DNA from: Phymatolithon calcareum
Taxonomy: Eukaryota; Rhodophyta; Florideophyceae; Hapalidiales
Assembly (NCBI GenBank): GCA_977006965.1
Contig: OZ345357.1
Location: 3,156,001 to 3,220,000, forward strand
DNA length: 64,000 nucleotides
Direction: 5' to 3'
A model generated the notes under the pieces. It ran no database searches. It was not told the DNA's origin and saw only the letters and a program-made list of their open reading frames with translations. A program made the translations under genes and the position numbers. This document shows positions 53,100-63,720 of the stretch, in pieces (position 1 is the first letter of the stretch; every line of letters begins with the position of its first letter).

Positions 53100-54610
53100 T
53101 CTGTTTTTGGACCAGATATTAGCACATCGCATCTTCTTATCAATCTCTGCACAAATCGTCTTGCAAGGACGTCTCATCTTCCCTTGGGTTGGAGGATTCG
53201 GCACATGGCCCTGCACCTGTCAAAACTTGTTTTCCCTTCTTCAAATGGATTAGATTCAACCCTCCTGACTTTTGAGTCCATATTCGCGGTCCAAGGTGTG
53301 AAATGTAGTGAATATTCCTATCTTGACTGCGCAAGAGATTTGTAGAGCCTAATAGCCCTCGCGGGGTGGACACCAGTAGAAAACACGCCCAGCCGTCGGA
53401 TATACTCAAGCACATTTTTTGGATTTGTTGATCCTGTCTCTCAGTCTCGTGTCAGAGACTCAATGTTCTGTTCGTGCTACCCCGAGGTATTTTACCTCCC
53501 GGAGAGTCTTTAGCCGCCGCCCTTGGAGCCGGAAGCTTTGGCCTGCCGTATCCTTGGTTCAAAGGATTACTCTATTCTTGGTGTTCCACACCATACCGTT
53601 TCTCTGTGCCCCCCTCGAGGCAAAATCAAGGATACTTTGGAGGCCTTCCACTGATTTTGCGGACAATTTCACGTCCTCTGGAAACATTTTGCGGAGCTCG
53701 TTTGTAATATTCTTCGGAATGGAGTCTAGCGCAACGGCAAACGTGTCCATGAAGATATTGTACAGGCACGGATTGAGAGGGGACCCCTGAGGAACGCCTC
53801 TGTCAATGGTGTACCACACTGAATCCTCGTTGTCTCTCGTCTGTATTAATGAGGGATCCTGAAATGGAATAACAATTTCGGCGATCTCTAGTTCCAGAAC
53901 CTTCCTTATTATTTCTGTAAGCTTATTCCTTGGTACGGAGTCGTAGGCAGCTTTAAAGTCTAAGACTGCCACGCAGCTGTGGCCTGATTGTCGGAGGGCT
54001 TCAGCATGGAGAAGCGCCAGCTCAGTGCCATTCGTTTCTGGAGCCCCAGCTGTGATATATGGAACTTGTATTTCCTTCTGATCATCTCGTCTAATGCCAT
54101 TTCGACTATATTCCTCATGTGGCTTAGGAGGGAGATTGGGCGGTAGCTCGTCTGCAGTGCTGTATCCCCATCCTTGTAGAGAGGTACAATTTCAGCTATT
54201 CTCCATGCCAAGATTGTACATTGCCAATGGCCACAAGCTCCCCAAGTAGCAAGTAGTACTCTTGTGCTTAGGACTGGGTCCACTTTGAAGATTTTGGTTT
54301 GTATTCTGTCCCGTCCAGGGGCCTTACCAATTGTACTTTCCCTGATAGCCGATTCAATGTCGCTGCGGAAAGTCCAAGGGGGAGCAAACGATTTAGTATC
54401 TCCACTCCATCCTTCCTCGGAGCAACAGAGGCTTGAGAGGTGGGCAAGGAACAGTGCAGGTGAGAGCGTATTTCCTTGCTTGACATTTTCGGTCTTTCTC
54501 CTAGAGAGAGCTCTTGCCATTCTGGACATCTTCTCAAGGGCTGCTTCTGCTGGGAGCTCGTCCAGGTGTAGGACGCTTTTTTGGCGCCATTTACATCTTT
54601 GCTCATTTTA
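53100..54610 (-). pseudogene. LINE reverse transcriptase, frameshifted, with damaged active site
   Basis: Reading right to left: IGKAPGRDRIQTKIFKV; then IAEIVPLYKDGDTA and SYRPISLLSHMRNIVEMALD; after a phase change near 53965, VLDFKAAYDSVPRNKL and RGVPQGSPLNPCLYNIFMD; then FPEDVKLSA, where LINEs have (F/Y)ADDxxL, so the catalytic pair reads E-D instead of D-D; and after another phase change REVKYLGV. The order matches LINE RT motifs 1-7. At least three phases are used. It is dead. The downstream part to about 53100 is more decayed. Confidence 0.85.
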
Positions 54611-54764
54611 TTCTTGAAATTCTTGTGCGCTAGAATGTCGACCTCGCTCTTTGTTCTCCGAGCTCTTCTGAACGTCTTTGCTCACTGCTATGCCATCTCT
54701 CTAAGAGTGGGCGTCCAGAACTTGTTTCTAGTAAATAGTAGCTATACGCTTTGAATCATACCTG

Positions 54765-54866
54765 TATGATAAGGCCCGTTATTTGAAGGGTGGAGTTGCA
54801 AAGCTGCTTTTCTGACAAAAAATGCAGCTTTGAGACTCCACCCTTCGAAGAACGCACCTTATCATA
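54765..54866. repeat. Long foldback (about 45-bp arms)
   Basis: TATGATAAGG...GAAGGGTGGAG...CAAAGCTGC (54765-54811) is inverted at 54824-54866. The loop is about 12 bases. It lies just left of element E copy 2. Confidence 0.85.
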
Positions 54867-55340
54867 ATACAAATTTTTGATTTTGACAGCTGTCTTTTAA
54901 ACTCTATCCTGGGTTGAAACGTATATATGATATGGACTATTTGCAACCCAGGCGTACCAATGTTGTGCAAGTAACTGGGTTTATATTTCAGCGCTCTACC
55001 TTTTATCGTTATTGTGAGCTCGCAGGCTCGCGCAGTACCAAAACTTTATTTTTAAATTAAATTTTGTTTTTAATATTTTAAAAAAAATTGTACTCTATAT
55101 TTAACAGACAAACGTTAAATGGTGTTCGAAATTCAAATTGTGAAATCGAGTTCTGAGTTCGAACTTCTAAATAAGGAATCGTACTCTCCTTGTTTTAGTA
55201 ACAATAAAGTGGAATAATGTTTTGAAACTAAGGTGAAAACTACTGATAACAGTTTCAGAAGGGAGGGGGAAAGAAGGTTGTCTCATGCTGCATAATTTGT
55301 AATTGGACTTTTGTGAACAACAGGCGGAGCAACGAAGACA

Positions 55341-55538
55341 ATGTTAGTATGGAACACACAGCTTCTGAACGGATACCTGGCATTGGATCTGAGCACGTGT
55401 GGAGAATCGTTGGTTGCAGATCAATGTGATTCATTTGAGGGAATGTTGTTGATTAAGAAGACGAGAGCGTGGTGGTCTATAAATGAGAAGGATATATCCA
55501 TGTGGATCTTCGCAGACAACTGGTGTCTGCAGATTTGA
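55341..55538 (+). CDS. 65-aa frame of element E, copy 2
   Basis: Same as 21668-21865 apart from one residue (Met to Ile). Overlaps the next frame in another phase. Confidence 0.35.
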   Translation: MLVWNTQLLNGYLALDLSTCGESLVADQCDSFEGMLLIKKTRAWWSINEKDISMWIFADNWCLQI

Positions 55539-56257
55539 TGACAGAGCTTGGTGGTCGTTTGTTGGATAGGCGTTGGACACATGCAGGTGGTAAGATCGAC
55601 GGGGTGTTGGGACTGAAATCAGAGTTTGATTGTTTTCTGACTCTTGCGGATGAACGTGTTCGACAAAGAATCCGACATAGCTTCAAAATGCATTCGAAAG
55701 CAATACAGTTGTCCTCCTCTTCTGATCGTTTCGAAGGTCGACCAGTCAATACATCGGGTCGCGATATACTAGTAGAAAATGAGATTTTGGAAATTCCAGT
55801 CGCTCGAGTGGGCGCCCTTATCTCTGCATTAAAGGAAAGAGGAAACAACATCATCGTCGTCATGGAATACAACCCATCGTGTGGAGGATATCCAGGTCAC
55901 AGCCTACGCATGGTCGCCCCTGTCATCGAAGGCCAAGTTTATTTCCGCGGTTTGCGACGTTGGATGTGCTTCGTGTCCCTGATCTTGATATTAAATCACG
56001 TTGAATGTCTTCCGTATGGCGAAGCAGAAACCCTCATCGTGGGGAAGAGTAACCGAAAGACAGTGACCGTTTCTGTTCCCAGTGTGCGGACAACTGCTCA
56101 ACATAAGATCGGAGAATGCAGTTGTAGAAGCGTACTTGAAAATCGTGGAATGGCACACAACAAAGCCGTATTTTTGATTCGTGAACTTGTTTTTCTAAGG
56201 TCCGCAAAGAGCGCAGATCATGGAGATTCCTGTCGCAGGTTATTGCAATGGAGTTAA
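55502..56257 (+). CDS. 251-aa unknown protein of element E, copy 2
   Basis: Same length and stop as copy 1. Differs at four residues (Pro/Arg, Thr/Ile, Cys/Ser, Pro/Leu). Both copies remain open, which suggests either a very recent duplication or that the frame matters. No family recognised. Confidence 0.45.
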   Translation: MDLRRQLVSADLMTELGGRLLDRRWTHAGGKIDGVLGLKSEFDCFLTLADERVRQRIRHSFKMHSKAIQLSSSSDRFEGRPVNTSGRDILVENEILEIPVARVGALISALKERGNNIIVVMEYNPSCGGYPGHSLRMVAPVIEGQVYFRGLRRWMCFVSLILILNHVECLPYGEAETLIVGKSNRKTVTVSVPSVRTTAQHKIGECSCRSVLENRGMAHNKAVFLIRELVFLRSAKSADHGDSCRRLLQWS

Positions 56258-57185
56258 TTCTTCTCCAGGCGCATCAGGCGTGGACAGTGATGTTTGTAAT
56301 CACTGGAAGTGAAAAGAAAAGGGATGGGTTTTATCTTGAAAAGGGGTGATGTCTCTCTGTGATGCGATGCCTCAGTCTAAGTTTCGATCAGGATAGCCGC
56401 TTAAATAGGGCAGGGGCAAGCAATTGCACACCCTATATGGTTTCTGCTGGCTCGTAACCCGCCGGATAACAAATTTTAATTAAAAAACAAGGCGAGTGGC
56501 TCGTATCACGCCGGTTTTTTGATTATTCTGAGAGATTCTGCAAAAATGGTATCATTTTCGTAGGTTAAGGCTGGCGGGATACGAGCCAAAGTTGAAATTT
56601 ACATATTTTTTGTGGCGGGTTACGAGCCTCCTTCCATTTTGCCCTCTCTACGAGACCCTCCCAGATGGCCCATTATATGATTTTTTCAGGATTGTAAAGT
56701 ATCATTAAATTCAGCCTGCATCCAAGTCTTCCAGGACTGGACAATACTTTTTAGATACTTTTTCGCCGGTCGGCCCCAGATGGCGCATTTTTCCCTTGCG
56801 CGCACTTGCGCGCCTGGTACTGTTCGAAAGCTCTCGCCGTGCGCTTTCCAACGGTACCAAGAGCGCAAGTGTCCGCGAACGGGAACATGGTGCGCCAGAA
56901 CCCGGAAACAGTGACTAAAATTTATTAGAAAATAGGAATCTAAATTTATGATAGCACAGCAGTTGTAAGATACTAATTTGTATATATTTTGACTGGATTC
57001 TACGGTTTTCGGCGCACCAACTTCCCGTCTGCGCAGAGCTACGCACTTCGTACCGATCTCTTCGTCTTGATGAGACCTATCGAACGGCGTGCAATTCATA
57101 ATAGTGCCCGAAAAAGAAGATGGTGCGCCATCACCGCGAAAAACGGCTCTGAAAATAAGAAGAAATATACATACTTTCCAAATGG

Positions 57186-57365
57186 CCAATGTAAAAGAGT
57201 TTTAGGATTTTATTACCAATCGTTATGTTTCTCTGTGTATGGTCACCAATTACAAGTACTCTGCTTGAGATATGACGAATTGGAAATACGATCATGGCAT
57301 AAGTGATTTGTGGTTGGATATCACTGTTTCCAGCACAAGCATCAGTGAATTGTGGTTGGTTTGCC
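57186..57365. other. Spacer between element E and R1
   Basis: No feature. Confidence 0.4.
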
Positions 57366-57663
57366 CTGCTCCAATTACGAAAAGGCGGAATTTGGATAGG
57401 GAATAGGGTTAGGAATACGGTTGGGTTAGGGCATAGGGTTGGGTCATTGCTTTTGAAGACACTTGGCGCTTTACCATTGGCCTGCCGAGATGGATGGGTA
57501 GTGCATTGATTAGAGCATGTTCACGACGCAAATGCGGAAATCTGATGACAGCATCGAACTCTCGGGACAATTTTACGTCGGACAGCGGCGCGAAGTCACA
57601 ATTGATGTCTCAATTGTGCTGCTCGGTACAGGTGTAATGCATGGCGATAATCGTGTCATTTCT
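57366..57663. repeat. Dispersed repeat R1, copy b
   Basis: Matches 4563-4875 with a short deletion. Contains the same GGGAATAGGGTTAGG stretch. Confidence 0.85.
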
Positions 57664-57710
57664 GTGTCTGAATGAGAGAATCATGATACGTTATGCTTAC
57701 TGAATATTAT

Positions 57711-57990
57711 GTGGAGAGTGTGAGGAAGGCGGTAAAGTTGCAGTATGTTGAAATGAAGGGCACAGAACGGGTGGAGCGGTTTCGGGTGAAATTGGAGAGG
57801 GATTCGGGAAAAATAAAAAGTTGCTGTGAGAGTGGGCGGCGTAGTTGGAGAGGGGTGGGAGAGGGCGTAGAAGGAGTATGAGGGTAATTTTTTAAAAATG
57901 AGGAAAATTTTGCGGATGGAGGGTGGACTAAGGCTTCGCCTTAGTCTTCGTGAGGGGGGCTCCGCCCCCCTCACACTCCCCCCGGGAAAG
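57711..57990. repeat. Dispersed repeat R2, copy b, ending in a GC-rich hairpin
   Basis: Left 215 bases match 5995-6208. It ends with GGCTTCGCCTTAG and GGGGGGCTCCGCCCCCC foldbacks that differ from those of copy a. Confidence 0.8.
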
Positions 57991-58649
57991 TGGACTGTAG
58001 GTGTGGAGTGGTGTTGTAGGGTTGTGCAAGCGGATAGAGCAGGTGGTGGAAGGTGGTGGACATGGTGTAAGTGGGAAGAGGGAATACGTGTGCAATGGGT
58101 TTCGAAGCGGGCCGTGAAGATGGAGATTGTATGAACAGTTTAGAGTGTATTTTTATGTAGTGAAGTTTGGAGAATGTTGTGACGGGGTGAAATTGCCACG
58201 TGTGCATACGAGAGACTTGTCCAAGAATAGAAACTGGACGAATGACACGTGTGTGACTGTCAAGACGTGATACGTGTAAAATGTCTATGTTGGATGTGAT
58301 GGGCGACGGTTTACCACGTGTGGAGGACGATTTCGGGTTCGCGCACGACTTGACACGTGGCGGAAATCATTTAGGGTTGCCGGACGGGTTGATCTACGTA
58401 TATACTTGTTGCGGGTGGCTCGACTGGCCTCCATTGTAGATTTTAATTGCATCTATACAATCGGAATAGGTCGTACTAAAGATTTCGGGAATAGGAGGAG
58501 TTCAGACCAAAAAGGACAAGAACAATATACTCCACGATTCTGTACCATGTTTCACGCTCGGACGAAAAAGGTGTGCTGTTGAAGGCGTGTGCAAGTGGAT
58601 GGGCCAGTTGGCGCATCGGCGGCGTGTATTGCTCGAGTTTTGGTTGTGG
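57991..58649. other. Non-coding with a cluster of CACGTG words
   Basis: Four CACGTG-containing words occur at about 58196, 58244, 58316 and 58363 (GCCACGTGTG, GACACGTGTG, ACCACGTGTG, GACACGTGG). No gene. Confidence 0.5.
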
Positions 58650-58660
58650 AAAAATAAAAA
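58650..58660 (-). terminator. Pol III terminator of 5S rRNA
   Basis: A run of T on the minus strand (TTTTT, then ATTTT) directly follows the 5S 3' end. Confidence 0.7.
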
Positions 58661-58779
58661 ACGAAGGACACTGGGGATTCCCGAGTGATCCCTCACCTCA
58701 GTACTAATCCAGCCTGAGAACCTTATCTTGCAAGTTCGGAATGGGTTTGCGAGCATGTTTCTGAAGTATGGTCCTAGGT
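58661..58779 (-). rRNA. 5S ribosomal RNA gene
   Basis: About 119 bases on the minus strand read like 5S rRNA: ACCTAGGACCATACTTC at the 5' end, CATTCCGAACTTGCAAG in the loop B/C region, GGCTGGATTAGTACTGAGG and GGGATCACTCGGGAATCC in the 3' half, and GTGTCCT pairing with AGGAC at the 5' end. A T-run follows. The usual AAGTTAAG reads AAGATAAGG, a change that may mark a divergent or non-functional copy. Pol III would transcribe it from its internal promoter. It is a single copy here, next to a satellite array. Confidence 0.85.
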
Positions 58780-58858
58780 ATATTCTTTCGTGACTTCTGG
58801 GTCCAAATGTGCCACTTACTCAAACAATCGACAAAATCCTATTTTGACCATTTAAAAC

Positions 58859-58979
58859 TGTTACTTCTGGGTCCGCGTTTTTGGCCTCTACAGGGCACCC
58901 CCTCCAAATGGCCTCTGTGCGCGGACCCAGAAGTAACAACCTGCGAAAACAGGCTGGAAACGCGGACCCAGAAGTAACA
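58859..58979. repeat. Inverted and direct copies of a 22-bp word
   Basis: TGTTACTTCTGGGTCCGCG at 58859 is inverted at 58958-58979, and a third partial copy in the same inverted sense is at 58921-58938. A weaker copy is at 58791. They lie between the 5S gene and the satellite array. Confidence 0.8.
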
Positions 58980-59045
58980 AACCTCCTCAGCGTCTTCCAA
59001 TGGCAACCAAACGCCATAACCACTGTCCCATCATCTTTACCATCC

Positions 59046-62000
59046 TACTCCACATGTTTTCCGGTCATCATCGTCATGTTTGTGTCCCGCGTCCTCCCTC
59101 CCGAGAGGGAGACTACCTTGACCAAAATTTCAAACGCTCTCAAATCGACTCAGACCAGTCCACATACTCTCCCAACACCTTCCCCAACATCAAGAACGTC
59201 TTTTGGACTCATCTCCGTCATGTCGGTGTCCCGCGTCTTCTTCGCCAGCGAGGTGACTACCTTGACCAAATTTTCAAACGCTCTCAAATCGACTCAGACC
59301 AGTCCACATACTCTCCCAACACCTTCCCCAACCTCTAAAACATGTTACAACGTCATCCCCGTCATGTCGGTGTCCCGCGTCTTCTTCGCCAGCGAGGTGA
59401 CTACCTTGACCAAAATTTCAAACGCTCTCAAATCGACTCAGACCAGTCCACATACTCTCCCAACACCTTCCCCAACCTCTAAAACATGTTACAACGTCAT
59501 CCCCGTCATGTCGGTGTCCCGCGTCTTCTTCGCCAGCGAGGTGACTACCTTGACCAAAATTTCAAACGCTCTCAAATCGACTCAGACCAGTCCACATACT
59601 CTCCCAACACCTTCCCCAACCTCTAAAACATGTTACAACGTCATCCCCGTCATGTCGGTGTCCTGCGTCTTCTTCGCCAGCGAGGTGACTACCTTGACCA
59701 AAATTTCAAACGCTCTCAAATCGACTCAGACCAGTCCACATACTCTCCCAACACCTTCCCCAACATCAAGAACGTCTTTTGGAATCATCTCCGTCATGTC
59801 GGTGTCCCGCGTCTTCTTCGCCAGCGAGGTGACTACCTTGACCAAAATTTCAAACGCTCTCAAATCGACTCAGACCAGTCCACATACTCTCCCAACACCT
59901 TCCCCAACCTCTAAAACATGTTACAACGTCATCCCCGTCATGTCGGTGTCCCGCGTCTTCTTCGCCAGCGAGGTGACTACCTTGACCAAAATTTCAAACG
60001 CTCTCAAATCGACTCAGACCAGTCCACATACTCTCCCAACACCTTCCCCAACATCAAGAACGTCTTTTGGACTCATCTCCGTCATGTCGGTGTCCCGCGT
60101 CTTCTTCGCCAGCGAGGTGACTACCTTGACCAAAATTTCAAACGCTCTCAAATCGACTCAGACCAGTCCACATACTCTCCCAACACCTTCCCCAACCTCT
60201 AAAACATGTTACAACGTCATCCCGGTCATGTCGGTGTCCCGCGTCTTCTTCGCCAGCGAGGTGACTACCTTGACCAAAATTTCAAACGCTCTCAAATCGA
60301 CTCAGACCAGTCCACATACTCTCCCAACACCTTCCCCAACCTCTAAAACATGTTACAACGTCATCCCCGTCATGTCGGTGTCCCGCGTCTTCTTCGCCAG
60401 CGAGGTGACTACCTTGACCAAAATTTCAAACGCTCTCAAATCGACTCAGACCAGTCCACATACTCTCCCAACACCTTCCCCAACCTCTAAAACATGTTAC
60501 AACGTCATCCCCGTCATGTCGGTGTCCCGCGTCTTCTTCGCCAGCGAGGTGACTACCTTGACCAAAATTTCAAACGCTCTCAAATCGACTCAGACCAGTC
60601 CACATACTCTCCCAACACCTTCCCCAACCTCTAAAACATGTTACAACGTCATCCCCGTCATGTCGGTGTCCCGCGTCTTCTTCGCCAGCGAGGTGACTAC
60701 CTTGACCAAAATTTCAAACGCTCTCAAATCGACTCAGACCAGTCCACATACTCTCCCAACACCTTCCCCAACATCAAGAACGTCTTTTGGACTCATCTCC
60801 GTCATGTCGGTGTCCCGCGTCTTCTTCGCCAGCGAGGTGACTACCTTGACCAAAATTTCAAACGCTCTCAAATCGACTCAGACCAGTCCACATACTCTCC
60901 CAACACCTTCCCCAACCTCTAAAACATGTTACAACGTCATCCCCGTCATGTCGGTGTCCCGCGTCTTCTTCGCCAGCGAGGTGACTACCTTGACCAAAAT
61001 TTCAAACGCTCTCAAATCGACTCAGACCAGTCCACATACTCTCCCAACACCTTCCCCAACATCAAGAACGTCTTTTGGACTCATCTCCGTCATGTCGGTG
61101 TCCCGCGTCTTCTTCGCCAGCGAGGTGACTACCTTGACCAAAATTTCAAACGCTCTCAAATCGACTCAGACCAGTCCACATACTCTCCCAACACCTTCCC
61201 CAACCTCTAAAACATGTTACAACGTCATCCCCGTCATGTCGGTGTCCCGCGTCTTCTTCGCCAGCGAGGTGACTACCTTGACCAAAATTTCAAACGCTCT
61301 CAAATCGACTCAGACCAGTCCACATACTCTCCCAACACCTTCCCCAACCTCTAAAACATGTTACAACGTCATCCCCGTCATGTCGGTGTCCCGCGTCTTC
61401 TTCGCCAGCGAGGTGACTACCTTGACCAAAATTTCAAACGCTCTCAAATCGACTCAGACCAGTCCACATACTCTCCCAACACCTTCCCCAACATCAAGAA
61501 CGTCTTTTGGACTCATCTCCGTCATGTCGGTGTCCCGCGTCTTCTTCGCCAGCGAGGTGACTACCTTGACCAAAATTTCAAACGCTCTCAAATCGACTCA
61601 GACCAGTCCACATACTCTCCCAACACCTTCCCCAACCTCTAAAACATGTTACAACGTCATCCCCGTCATGTCGGTGTCCCGCGTCTTCTTCGCCAGCGAG
61701 GTGACTACCTTGACCAAAATTTCAAACGCTCTCAAATCGACTCAGACCAGTCCACATACTCTCCCAACACCTTCCCCAACCTCTAAAACATGTTACAACG
61801 TCATCCCCGTCATGTCGGTGTCCCGCGTCTTCTTCGCCAGCGAGGTGACTACCTTGACCAAAATTTCAAACGCTCTCAAATCGACTCAGACCAGTCCACA
61901 TACTCTCCCAACACCTTCCCCAACATCAAGAACGTCTTTTGGACTCATCTCCGTCATGTCGGTGTCCCGCGTCTTCTTCGCCAGCGAGGTGACTACCTTG

Positions 62001-62226
62001 ACCAAATTTTCAAACGCTCTCAAATCGACTCAGACCAGTCCACATACTCTCCCAACACCTTCCCCAACCTCTAAAACATGTTACAACGTCATCCCCGTCA
62101 TGTCGGTGTCCCGCGTCTTCTTCGCCAGCGAGGTGACTACCTTGACCAAAATTTCAAACGCTCTCAAATCGACTCAGACCAGTCCACATACTCTCCCAAC
62201 ACCTTCCCCAACCTCTAAAACATGTT
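59046..62226. repeat. Tandem array of about 22 units of 144 bp
   Basis: Units are nearly identical. The junction comes in two forms: A (CTCTAAAACATGTTACAACG) and B (ATCAAGAACGTCTTTTGGAC), in the order first-B-AAA-B-A-B-AAAA-B-A-B-AA-B-AA-B-A. The first unit is more diverged, as expected at an array edge. 144 is a multiple of three, and one plus-strand frame is open through the whole array (58881-62228, 48-aa repeats, Ser/Thr-rich); a second is open except for a TAA in A junctions. Whether it is expressed is unknown. The array ends directly in the (GGGAATA)n tract. Confidence 0.95.
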
Positions 62227-62731
62227 AGGGAATAGGGAATAGGGAATAGGGAATAGGGAATAGGGAATATAGGGAATAGGGAATATGGAATAGGGAATAG
62301 GGAATAGGGAATAGGGAATAGGGAATAGGGAATAGGGAATAGGGGAATAGGGAATAGGGAATAGGGAATAGGGAATAGGGAATAGGGAATAGGGAATAGG
62401 GAATAGGGAATAGGGAATAGGGAATAGGGAATAGGGAATAGGGAATAGGGAATAGGGAATAGGGAATAGGGGAATAGGGAATAGGGAATAGGGAATAGGG
62501 AATAGGGAATAGGGAATAGGGGAATAGGGAATAGGGAATGGGAATAGGGAATAGGGAATAGGGAATAGGGAATAGGGAATAGGGAATAGGGAATAGGGAA
62601 TAGGGAATAGGGAATAGGGAATAGGGAATAGGGAATAGGGAATAGGGAATAGGGAATAGGGAATAGGGAATAAGGGAATAGGGAATAGGGAATAGGGAAT
62701 AGGGAATAGGGAATAGGGAATAGGGAATAGG
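62227..62731 (+). repeat. (GGGAATA)n array 1, about 72 copies
   Basis: 7-bp repeat with sparse one-base variants (extra G or A, missing base). The G-rich strand runs left to right, as at a right-hand chromosome end. Single copies of the same word sit at several element borders elsewhere in the window. Confidence 0.95.
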
Positions 62732-63246
62732 TTTCCACTTCCACGTTTCCATCTGGCCACTGTTCCACTTGTCCACTTTCCACTTGTCCACGTTCCACGG
62801 TCCACTTGCCACTTTCCACTTTCCACGTTCCACTTTCCACTTTCCACGGGCCACTTGCCACGGTTCCACGTGGCCACTTTCCCACTGTCCACTGTCCACT
62901 TTCACCTCGTTCCACGTGCCACTGGCCACGGTTCCACGTTCCACTTGCCACTTGTCCACTTGCCACACCACGGTCCACTTCCACTGTGCCACTGTTCCAC
63001 TTTCCACTGGTCCACGAGTGCCACTTTCCACTTGTCCACGGTCCACTGTCCACTTTCCACTTCCACGGTGCCACGTTCCACTGTTCCACGTTCTCTGAGT
63101 TTCCATCTTGCCACGTGCCACTGTTGCCACTGTTCCACTCGGTCCACTTTCCACTTGGCCACTTCCACGTTCCACTTTGCCACTGGGCCACGTCCACTTG
63201 TCCACTTGCCACTTGCCACGTCCACGTGTCCACTTGCCACTTCCAC
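62732..63246. repeat. Degenerate CCACTT/CCACGT repeat between the arrays
   Basis: About 500 bases built of short words TTCCACTT, GTCCACTT, GCCACTT, TTCCACG. There is no fixed period; units are 5-9 bp. Long frames on both strands result from the simple composition. Confidence 0.9.
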
Positions 63247-63720
63247 GGGAATAGGGAATAGGGAATAGGGAATAGGGAATAGGGAATAGGGAATAGGGAA
63301 TAGGGAATAGGGAATAGGAATAGGGAATAGGGAATAGGGAATAGGGAATAGGGAATAGGGAATAGGGAATAGGGAATAGGGAATAGGGAATAGGGAATAG
63401 GGAATAGGGAATAGGGAATAGGGAATAGGGAATAGGGAATAGGGAATAGGGAATAGGGAATAGGGAATAGGGAATAGGGAATAGGGAATAGGGAATAGGG
63501 AATAGGGAATAGGGAATAGGGAATAGGGAATAGGGAATAGGGAATAGGGAATAGGGAATAGGGAATAGGGAATAGGGAATAGGGAATAGGGAATAGGAAA
63601 GGGCTTGGAATAGGGAATAGGGAATAGGGAATGGGAATAGGGAATAGGGAATAGGGAATAGGGAATTGGGATTAGGGATAGGGGATAGGGGGAGCGGGAT
63701 AGGGGTTGGGAATAGGGAAT
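63247..63720 (+). repeat. (GGGAATA)n array 2
   Basis: About 50 regular copies to 63595, then increasingly variant copies. Confidence 0.95.

Larger units (their letters stand above)
54911..57185 (+). mobile_element. 2275-bp duplicated element E, copy 2
   Basis: Same boundaries and length as 21238-23512. Flanks are unrelated. It also holds the nested palindrome (56451-56629) and two hairpin units (56758-56898, 56998-57133). Confidence 0.85.

Noticed and set aside
59046-62226. CRISPR or phage-type repeat array
   Set aside because: Units are contiguous 144-bp copies without unique spacers.
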